Below are positions 9,614-18,800 of a stretch of DNA of 21,354 nt, in pieces; within the stretch, counting starts at the first letter, position 1, and the number at the start of each line of letters is the position of its first letter. Under the pieces are notes generated by a model. It had not been told where the DNA came from. It searched no databases and saw nothing but the letters and a program-made list of their open reading frames with translations. Source of the stretch: Saccoglossus kowalevskii (taxonomy: Eukaryota > Hemichordata > Enteropneusta > Harrimaniidae). The translations under genes were made by a program, and so were the position numbers. The DNA lies in the NCBI RefSeq assembly GCF_000003605.2, contig NW_003107096.1, positions 10,512 to 31,865 of the forward strand. Direction: 5' to 3'.

Positions 9614-10124
9614 TCAGTCACACGGAAGTGGTAAACAAGTCGTATGCGACATTTTCATTCAACACAACTTTTGTTTTTTCCTTATTCACTTTCATTTTCC
9701 ACCTGTCACAGTAACTACTTAATATTTTAAGAGATCTTTGCAACCCGATCACCGTATCTGAAAACATTGCAACATAATCTGCAAAAGTTCGACTGGGTCG
9801 GGGATAGCTATATGCCATGATCATTGCGTTGCCGAACGCCTACATGATAGTCAAAATGATGTTTAAAAATAGGGCAAAGGTAGGAAAAGAGTTTATAAAG
9901 AATTCGCCAATCAGCTCGCCGGGGTCTGCAGATTTACGATTGTACATTTTAAACCCATGAACACAATCAGAGAACTAGTCGACAGATTCAGCCCAGGTTT
10001 CTGTTAAAGAAATAACATCATTTGATAGTAGAAAGTTTATTAATTCAGGAAACTGAAGTTTTTATTTTAATCCTCTGATATTCCAAGAAATAAAGTTTAT
10101 TTTCGTCGGGCCTTGGCCGGATTC

Positions 10125-10656
10125 CTATTCGGCATTATTGTCGACCAGCACATTTTCTCCAGTATTCAAGGCTTGTTGTTTGTGTTGAAGACGTGTTCGA
10201 GGGCGAGTAGGTGGTCGTTGGTCTTCTTTTCTTTGGAGCTGATTTGATGACCGCGTTTTATAAGAATCCTGAGCAATAAACAATTTACCTCTTTTAAAAT
10301 ATCCCCTTTTCCCATCTGACTTCAATTTTCTCAGTATTTCATTTTGGTGCCTCGTCAAATCATTCCCAATTCCAATTACCCGCTCTTTTGGACGTGTACG
10401 GCCCTGAATCGGAGTGCTCGGCACTTTATGTGCACGGACAATATCCCGTTTAACCCATACTTTTTCAGTGATATGTTCATTTAATATGTTTAATACTTTG
10501 ATCTTACAGTCTTCGAACGACTCGCCGTCTGCTTCAGCGATCCCATACAGTTTTACATTATCTTTCCGAGAGAATGACGTCTGTCTATCAGCATCGGCAT
10601 CTAAAATATCTATACGATTGATTATTTCGTCTAGCTTTATGTTTATTACTGTACAG
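10125..10656 (-). pseudogene. LINE ORF1 fragment (copy A)
   Basis: The minus-strand frame matches the C-terminal two-thirds of ORF1 in copy B, including KLYGIAEADGES, the RAH.VPSTPIQGRTRP block and the basic tail RPPTRPRTRLQHKQQ. Relative to copy B it has lost 63 bp at 10389/10390 (exactly 21 codons, so the frame is kept), which removes the strand that includes IIVKFHHSDDK. The N-terminal coiled coil is missing because the assembly gap begins at 10657. Confidence 0.8.
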
Positions 10657-10706
10657 NNNNNNNNNNNNNNNNNNNNNNNNNNNNNNNNNNNNNNNNNNNN
10701 NNNNNN
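10657..10706. other. Assembly gap, 50 N
   Basis: A run of exactly 50 undetermined bases, probably a placeholder of fixed size. It separates the truncated 5' side of LINE copy A from the truncated 3' side of LINE copy B. Confidence 0.99.
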
Positions 10707-13055
10707 CCCGCTGTAGCTCTGTTTTAAATTCGCGAAATGTCACGAGTTTCTCAAACGTACATATGTCACATTAGCCAGTTATGCTGCAAGTAACATTTAC
10801 ATCTAACAGTAAATGTTTCCATAAACGTGCTTGTATTGTTAACTTCCTGACTGTACCAAAAATGTTGCATATTACCAAATAAACAACAAATTCTTTATTC
10901 AGTGATCCATGTATGCTTATTTCTAACTCTAGACTCTTCTATACTGTAAGCATATCATAACATTTACGGGGATATCTATAATGGGGCATGTAAATAAATT
11001 TTGACCAATATTTTGCACATCGTTTCGCGGTATACAGAAAAATGGGATACCTCCCACACTCACCTAATAAACAACTGTTTTAGGATTTTTGTGAGACATC
11101 AAAGTAATACCTACAAGCAAGAAACTTGATTCGTTCGAGCCAATCATACTGTCGAAACCCCCAGAATTCATAATGGCAAACATGGCCTTTTTGGTATGTT
11201 GTGCTAAAGCCTTTGTTGCTGTCGACCATAGAAGTCGACAATATAATACAACCCCAGGATGTTTATATTAGAAAACTGCCTCGCTTTCTTCACCTTTATA
11301 AAACCATTTTTCATTCAACACAACTTTTGTTTTTCCTTATTCACTTTCATTTTCCACCTGTCACAGTAACTACTTAATATTTTAAGAGATCTTTGCAACC
11401 CGATCACCGTATCTGAAAACATTGCAACATCATCTGCAAAAGTTCGACTGGGTCGGGGATAGCTATATGCCATGATCATTGGGTTGCCGAACGCCTACAT
11501 GATAGTCAAAATGATATTTAAAAATGGGGCAAAGGTAGGAAAAGAGTTTATAAAGAATTCGCCAATCAGCTCGTCGGGGTCTGCAGATTTACCATTTTTA
11601 ATACTAGTAATGCTATGCCTAATTTCGTCAGCTGTGATAGGCCCATTTATAAGATATCCCAATCAATTTCCATAGTGCTAGATTGAAATTCGTCAACTAA
11701 TTTAAGTAGATCTTAAAACTCGTCTGCAAGAGCAAAGTTATACCATTTAGCAGGTGTGATATGCATATTTGGTTTGGCAGAGAAAGGGTTATTTAGTCGT
11801 TTAAATGACGACCAAAACAGATTTGTATCTGCGCATATCAAATTTGACTTGATTTGATCTATGTGTTGGCGTTTTTTGTCCCGACAAACACACTTAAACC
11901 TTTTACTCAATAAGTGGTATTCATGTAAATGAGTTGGGTTATTGGTATCACGAAAATGGTGGTTGTTCTGTACATGTGTTTGAAATTTACTTTTTCATAC
12001 CACATTTATCAGCTACAGATCGAATCAAGTCTTCAATTATATTAACAGATACATCTGTATCGAGATTTATATTTTCAGAAATCGGGTTTAACCTATTTTG
12101 TATTTCCTCGGTATGTAATTTGCTCATGAATGAATAAGAACGTGTAGGCAGCCATACATACTTAGTTAGTTGACCCTTTTGCATACAATTTGCATTAATA
12201 TCAAATTGTTTATGTACAGACCCTTGTATACTAACTACAATTGGGAGATGATCATACTCTGTACGAAAATAAGGAAATCAGCGATATCAGTAAATAAAGG
12301 TGTCGACACAAGAACATAGTCAACAAGGCTTACCCCGTTACTTGAGATACATGTAAAGTCACTAACACCTGCATCGCTGCCTACTCTACCATTCAACATA
12401 TGCAAATTGTGTGAGCAGCACAGAGATAACAAAGTACGACCAACATTGTTAGAAATGTTATCTTTTGTTGCTCGTGGAATGTTGAAGGTGTCTTCAATAT
12501 AAGAAAATTCATTTATAATATAATCTATATTATCATTTATGATAAGATCGTGCTCATTTCCCGTACGGACATTAAAATCACCGTTTACAATCAAATTTGC
12601 GTCATCAAACTTAGATAAAATGGTGATCAAAGAATTTTCAATTACTGTAATTCAATTCCATTTCGTGATTCAAGATTACCATAGAGTGTTGCATTTTGGG
12701 GAGGTATATAAACATTACAATAGATGACATCTTTATCAAAACCAAATAATTCTTTCTGGAAAAGGAAAAATAAGCAATCATGTAGGTCAGTTTTAATACA
12801 TTTTACATGGTGAATCAAATTATTGCTAATTAGTGTTAAGACACCTCCAGAAAATCGGCCAAATACTGACCTTCGCGGTCTAACACGACTGTACACTTTA
12901 AACCCATGAAAAAAATCAGAGAACTGGTCGACAGATTCAGCCCAGTGTTCTGTTAAATAAATAACATCATTTGATAGTAGAAAGTTTATTAATTCAGGAA
13001 AATGAAGTTTTTATTTTAATCCTCTGATATTCCAAAAAATAAAGTTTATTCTCAT
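10707..13055 (-). pseudogene. LINE ORF2 (endonuclease-reverse transcriptase), copy B
   Basis: ORF2 begins with ATG at 13055 (minus): MRINFIFWNIRGLK, then an in-frame TAA, then LTEHW, YCNVYIPP (near 12720), NGDFNVRTG (near 12575) and SLVDYVLVS (near 12320), which are the conserved APE-endonuclease blocks. After 12184 come pre-RT segments and an RT start (ITADEIRHSI, NGKSAD near 11600). The sequence then jumps from FLNIILTIM directly to SRTFADDVAMFSDT (near 11430), so the RT core with the first catalytic aspartate region is missing. Several stops and frameshifts break it. It is not functional. Confidence 0.85.
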
Positions 13056-13072
13056 CGGGCCTTGGCCGGGAC

Positions 13073-13991
13073 CTATTCGGCAATATTGTCGACCAGCACA
13101 TTTTCTCCAGTGTTCAAGGCTTGTTGTTTGTGTTGAAGACGTGTTCGAGGGCGAGTAGGTGGTCGTTGGTTTTCTTTTCTTTGGATCTGATTTGATGACC
13201 GCGTTTTATAATAATCCTGAGCAATAAACAATTTACCTCTTTTAAAATATCCCCTTTTCCCATCTGACTTCAATTTGATCAGTATTTCATTTTGGTGCCT
13301 CGTCAAATCATTCCCAATTCCAATTCCCAGCTCTTTTAGCACTGAACGGTTAGTAAGTACAGGTAACTTATCATCTGAATGGTGAAATTTCACAATAATT
13401 GGACGTGTACGGCCCTGAATCGGAGTGTTCGGCACTCTATGTGCACGGACAATATCCCGTTTAACCCATACTTTTTCAGTGATATGTTCATTTAATAGAT
13501 TTAATACTTTGATCTTACAGTCTTCGAACGACTCGCCGTCTGCTTCAGCGATCCCATACAGTTTTACGTTATCTCTTAGAGAGAATGACTCATGTCTATC
13601 AGCATCGGCATCTAAAATATCTATACGATTGATTATTTCGTCTAGCTTTATGTTTATCACTGTACAGTCAAGATCTTGAATATTACGATTTTCGGAAATT
13701 TCTCCAACTTCATCCTTCAATATATTCACAGACGTTTCCAATTTAGACACCCGGTCATCTAACCGTGCACATTATTTTTTTTTGTATTATATCTTGAATG
13801 TGTTCCTGTCGAATTTCATAACCACTTCGTTTAATTTCAGCAAGAAGGTCACCTTTCATGTTTTGAATGGCCTTGATGATGTCTTCACCGGCACACTGTA
13901 GAAAACGTGCAATAAATGGCTGCTGTTCCACATCTTCACAAATACCTAACACAGTTCTGAATGACAAATTCATTTGAAATTCTAATGTCAT
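13073..13991 (-). pseudogene. LINE ORF1 (coiled-coil RNA-binding protein), copy B, one frameshift
   Basis: The frame from 13991 (MTLEFQMNLSF...) and the frame ending at 13073 are joined by a single shift at a run of nine T (13775-13783). On the far side the protein continues ARLDDRVSKLETSVNIL. The first part and this stretch are heptad-like (coiled coil); then come an RRM-like block (LRDNVKLYGIAE), a C-terminal block (RAHRVPNTPIQGRTRP, IIVKFHHSDDK) and a basic, Arg/Gln-rich tail. This is the L1-type ORF1p layout, an RNA chaperone in the retrotransposition particle. Apart from the homopolymer shift, which could also be a sequencing error, it is open. Confidence 0.85.
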
Positions 13992-14030
13992 TTCATTAAT
14001 GAATACACTTGTTACGTAATGTCAACTCAC

Positions 14031-14175
14031 ACAATAGAATGGCTTCAAGTTCAAGGGCAAACTCATGTACTCGTAACATATTTCGTCCGAACTTCGGGTG
14101 TCGATTTTACCAGTAGTTTCTAGATAATACTTGATATGAGTCAAACATACATCAAATCGTTCGTTGGAGTCCATC
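14031..14175 (-). other. Unidentified exon-like open frame with splice-like borders
   Basis: The minus-strand frame reads MDSNERFDVCLTHIKYY...SSDEICYEYM...KPFYC. It is preceded by an acceptor-like CACATACAG and followed directly by GTGTGAGT, a strong donor-like match. It lies just 5' of LINE ORF1 on the same strand. It could be part of the LINE leader, an exon of an unknown minus-strand gene, or chance. I do not recognise the peptide. Confidence 0.25.
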
Positions 14176-14279
14176 CTGTATGTGGCGTGTAGACGTCTCC
14201 ACACGAAACAGATGGAAAAACGACCCGACAGCAGCTCTCCATGCCACAAATTACCTGGCAATAGTCTTTGTAGAAGCGG

Positions 14280-15897
14280 GTTTATTACTTACAGTGTAAT
14301 AAATTGAAAGTTGGAGGAGTTAACCTGCGTATACGAGAGAAATATAAGTTTATAGAAAGCATGTGCATATGCAGCCACAGTGTTCAGTTGTTTCGTTGCT
14401 TGACGCCCTTAGACCAGACCCTACAATCAATATTGCTCAGTGAAATTTCCAAAAGAAATCCAATGCGGTCACCGTTTTTTATTTTTGGTGAAATTAATGA
14501 AGCACATATTTCTTTTACAAAATAAATAAGAAACTTGGTTTTTTACTGCTAATAAATTACTTTATGCTAAACGCAGTAAACGGGGTCGGGGATGATTCTT
14601 ATATAATTCATGAACCAATTTAAATAAACCAAGGGGGAAAATATACATCTTTGGAAAGCTTTGATGTCTGTATAAAGTCATCCTTTATGTATGTGTCTCG
14701 CAGAAGTGACACAGTCACCGGATTTTTGCAGAATGTCATCCCACGCCCTCAAATACATTTTGAAATTTACAACTACGAAATTCGTTGTTTTACAGACCTG
14801 GTCACACAATAAAAAGCGCTACTATGTACTCAACGAACTGTGATTTGTAAGTTAAAAATGCCCACTGGGGTACATATGAAATGTGGCCACACCAACAAAT
14901 ATTACGCTGTTTTTTTTATCTATAAACCTACGCTTTCTCGCTAACTTCTCCAGGTTGACTTATTTTTTGCATTAATATAAACACTGCAAAATGTAAAAAT
15001 CGTTATACATGAAACGAGTTGTTATTTTATTGGTGCTCATTTTTGGTTTGTAATTGTTCTTTGGCGAAAATATAATGTGCGTTGCAATACGCCACCTATC
15101 TCTAAAAACAAATACGGAACGACGGAACTGTACTTCAAATAATAAGGAATACATTTTCTGTATACTATGTAAGTTTCTATATAAATCATGTGATCACCAA
15201 TATCAGGTGATATAAGCATTTAATGATAGGCTCATATTCGCCACTGCCGATTCACACTGGACAAAAAAGGGACTTCACTTCCCTTTCATTAAACATATCA
15301 AGTAAATCACGCTGGATGACCGAGTCCCGCGTGACCTTGAAACACGGAAGAATAAGCAACCCCTAACGTTAGGTATATACAGTGAATACCGTGGATGTGT
15401 TATGCGTAAAAATCCACAAACGACGTAAGTGTTCATTAATATTCAATAATATTTACAGGTAAAATCAACTCCGTGAAATGTACACGATTACACCAAGACC
15501 TTGTTTACACTCTCTGTTTTGCTATACAAGAAATCCACAACAGGAAGTGTTTTTTATTCTTCGGACTGGGTAATTTAGAGTGACGCGGCACACTTCTTCA
15601 TTTGAGTGGGTTCATATACTGGCACCATCCAGTGTATATCGGGGCGTTCGTCACATCAGACAACATTGAGGACTTTGATACATGTGTAACTAAACTCTTG
15701 CAAACTTTGAGCTGAGATTTTCGCGTTAGGAGTGGGTCTATCGATTTGATAATCGCTGTTGCAGTCTGATGTTGAACATTAACCTATTTGTTCATTCAGT
15801 CGAGTGTTGATCGGATTGACTAGGACCGAAATCACCTAGACGAAAGAGAACTGTATTTACCACGTTCCTGTAAACTGTGGCATCGCAAACTTCTACC
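14280..15897. other. Region upstream of gene 2, no gene recognised
   Basis: Short open frames here (for example 14304-14525 plus and 14972-15219 minus) lack motifs and look like chance. A small hairpin (ATCACC at 15193-15198 with GGTGAT at 15206-15211) is present. An initiator-like TCAGTC lies near 15797, about 100 bp before the gene 2 start codon, and may mark its transcription start. Confidence 0.45.
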
Positions 15898-18800
15898 ATG
15901 CAAACGTCCCTGCTTCTCATGGTTGCTTGCGTAGCCATGGTTCCGCGTTGCCTCGGAACTCCGCTGGATGACTACGTGAACCGGCCCGATTCGCATTACG
16001 CTTACCAAGTATTAACTGATCAGACAAAACACGTAGAAAATGGTTACACGGTGTACATACTGAATATGACGTCACAAAAGTGGTTGACAGGTAAACGAAA
16101 TTTGTATATTTTCTACGTTAAAAAGAAAACAATTAACCGTGGTTCTATGTAACACATGTGACCTGTCTACTGTACTACACCTACTGTATGCATTTTGGGG
16201 GCGTTCCTGGTACTGCTAAAGCTAGATAAATGAAATCAATTGAGTAAAGATAGTCCACCTTTACAATGCATTTAATATTATATTACAAATTTAGTTTTGT
16301 CGTCGCCTACCTAATATATCTATATATAATGACATTGTTTACTTATGAACTATGCTTTTCACCATTTGTTTCATATTTTGCATATTACCTGAAATGTTAA
16401 AAAAAATAACAAAAGTGATAAAAAGCGGGAATGATAATGGCTCAACTCTCGAAGCAGTCACAACCTCTAAGATGTGTATTGCGAGCGATAGACTGACTTC
16501 AATCAGCTGATTTATCATAACCTACAATAAACTTAAATATAGATCAATGCCATTGTGAATACCATCGTTGTTTACATATACGTATCATGTGACAACTCTA
16601 GTGAGAAATCTATTGATAAGGGTGAGACTGATAAATAGATAGATGTATTTGTAAACATATTAGGATCGGAGATATAGCCGCCAGTAGTGAAATATTATAC
16701 CGTGATACGTAAAACACGCATACACGTTTAGTTATGTAACTATTCTTAATGTGGTGTTTATAATTCACAGACAGTTTTTGGTCACTTGCCATTTCTGGAT
16801 TTGTTAGGGATTTTGACAGCAATGTGCCAGAGTGCGTCACACTACTCTGTAAAAAAACCATTTATGTGTCTCTTGCAGAATCAATTAGAAATATCTCGCA
16901 ATGTACATGAGAAAACAAATAAGTGTAAGTCACCCGCAACGATAACATTATGTTGACAGGACAAGTTGTAATACTATGTTTTATTCTTTTCCAGAGAAAG
17001 ATTCCGATCGTTCCATTTGGTGGCATTACATGGCAATCACCGTGCCTGATAAATTGACTATTACAGACACCTCGTTTATGTACATCACTGGTGGCAGTAA
17101 CACTGACGGGTAACATTATTCGAATGACATAATCATATATCCCGTGTTCGCATGGTAGACGCGCCGACTGAATGCAATACTTAGATTGTGCTTAGCCATA
17201 AATCTTAATAAATCTGTTATTTAGAGTTATAGCATAAATGTAAAAAATAAAAGCTGAACTTCTCGCTCTTTGCAGACCTCCAGATCCGCTTGGTGATGAG
17301 GAAGTATTAATGACGTCACTCTTTGCTTTGGGAACCGGAAGGTAGTTATTCGTTTCCGGCGATTTGTAAATTCTATTAGTGATTAGCTGATGAATATGAA
17401 TGTGGTCCTGCTTAATATGAATATGTGAATGTGTTCCTATTGAAAATTTAAATATATTTTAGTTTTAAGTTTATAAAACTTACAGGGTTGACCTGGAATT
17501 GATGTTTTATCTTTCAGTATCGGCGCCATTTTGAAACAGGTTCCAAATGAGCACATACGGTTTTACGTAAGTTGATATTCATATATCGTGATGTATACTT
17601 ATATTGTGACATGGTATTCAGTGGGACAGTGGCCATTGTAATATCTAGGCATGGGTTTGACTGATACTATGTTTCTCACGCACATTTGGAGACAAAAATA
17701 CCTTTAGAAAACTTCGTCTAATGATTCCCGTTCAAATTTCACATTCATTTAATTAATACCAGAAGCACATTTTGAATAAAATTTTCAACGTACTGGAACC
17801 CTTAACAAACTCTTAATATGATTTTCGGACCTCCTAAGTCAATCGTTGATTTGTACTAGTGATGGGTGTTATCTAGCGCTATCAGATATTGACGTATTCA
17901 TTTATAGCTGTTACATTTAGTACAATTTGTGCAATACACCCTTTTCCGTTCACTTCGAGGTCCCGCGTGATGTGAGAAATCGAACAAAGTTTATAGCGCC
18001 GCAGTGACGTTGGATTCGACAAACGCGAATATATCTAGAGGTATTTTCACGCTTAATAATGTGCTTTACACATTTGATGATCAATTTCTATGAAGTAAGG
18101 ATATCTCAATGCAATATTCCTCTGTCAGTGATCGCCATTTCGAAATTGAGCTATAAAAAGAAATTCAAAATTAAATCGTTTGATTTTTTGCGACAGACGC
18201 TCGGTCCGCGCTTTCACGCAATATGTGAGATCTCGAAGTGAACGGGCCCTCATCTACTACCGCATCTGATATTCATATTTGACAACTGACTTGTTACAGG
18301 GTGACCCAAAAAATAAAAGTAGAACAGAAGACGGGATTATTGCTTATACATGGAAACATTTCATACAATATCCCACGCAACCAGACTGGCTGTTACGTAA
18401 TCCGATGACAAAGGTGAGGTCACCGTCACATCTCCATCACTTCTGTTCTGCTGTATATTTCTCTTCCCAGAGATACCTCCCGGTAAAGTGATTGAAAATA
18501 CCATAATGAAAACAATTATTTTAATGCTGAATACATTCTTGGTTCTTAAAATCATGATTATTGTTCACATTTCAAAATTTGTGATTCCAAAAGCCTGAGA
18601 CACAGTTCTCAAGAAACAGAAATTTACATCAACATTTACATCAACTCTGTCTGCTCTATACGGAAATTAATCAGGTCATAATGTTCACAGGCGGCAGTTC
18701 GTGCTATGGATACTATAACAGACTTCGCTAAGAAAGTGAGCCCTCAGACAAATATCAACAAATTTATGGTAGCAGGAGCATCTAAGGTATGACGTAAATT

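Larger units (their letters stand above)
9157..9651 (-). mobile_element. Solo-LTR-like insertion with heat-shock-type promoter
   Basis: The 495-bp insertion starts TGTCACACGC and ends GTATGCGACA, giving TG...CA ends with a 4-bp TGTC/GACA inversion. TTTTC flanks both sides (9152-9156 and 9652-9656), a 5-bp target duplication as expected for retroviral-type integration. The unoccupied site is in copy B near 11310. Promoter elements (TATA at 9436-9443, heat-shock elements at 9509-9541 and 9601-9613) are arranged for minus-strand transcription. No canonical AATAAA is seen on that strand downstream of the TATA, and no internal coding region remains. Other readings are a short non-autonomous LTR element or an inserted promoter fragment; the ends and duplication favour a solo LTR. 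Confidence 0.75.
8145..10656 (-). mobile_element. L1-like non-LTR retrotransposon, copy A (defective, interrupted by an LTR)
   Basis: Read on the minus strand, this has a 5'-truncated ORF1 (from 10656), an ORF2 start with endonuclease motifs (WNIRGLK near 10085 and LTETW near 9995), then RT fragments and the ORF2 C-terminus (8733-8200). It ends in a short GGGCC..GGCC-type tail near 8150, only about 10 bp after the gene 1 stop. Compared with copy B it lacks 11593-12886 (1294 bp, AC microhomology) and 13338-13400 (63 bp), and it gains the insertion at 9157-9651. Both copies lack the RT core. In copy A the ORF2 start codon is ACG and an in-frame TAG follows near 9979. It is non-functional. The 5' side is cut off by the assembly gap. 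Confidence 0.85.
10707..13991 (-). mobile_element. L1-like non-LTR retrotransposon, copy B (longer, defective)
   Basis: Minus-strand order is ORF1 (13991-13073), ORF2 from 13055 with an APE-type endonuclease, a pre-RT region, RT fragments, then the start of the ORF2 C-terminal region where it meets the gap. Sequence 10707-11314 matches copy A 8553-9156 with about a dozen differences by eye. The true 3' tail is absent. A 5' end beyond 13991 is not defined; no clear target duplication was found. ORF1 architecture (coiled coil plus RRM-like domain) and the APE endonuclease are L1/Tx1-like; the clade is uncertain. Confidence 0.88.

Noticed and set aside
9157-9651. DNA-transposon reading of the 495-bp insertion
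   Set aside because: The inverted ends are only TGTC/GACA; the TG...CA form with a 5-bp duplication and an internal promoter fits an LTR better.
11472-11675. 67-residue plus-strand open frame
   Set aside because: It is the complement of the LINE reverse-transcriptase fragment on the minus strand.
15877-15897. Upstream extension of the gene 2 frame starting at GTG
   Set aside because: Eukaryotic genes rarely start at GTG; ATG at 15898 has good context and begins directly at a signal peptide.
16610-17116. Two minus-strand open frames opposite gene 2 intron 1 and exon 2
   Set aside because: Shadow frames: no motif, low complexity, and the second is opposite a well supported exon.
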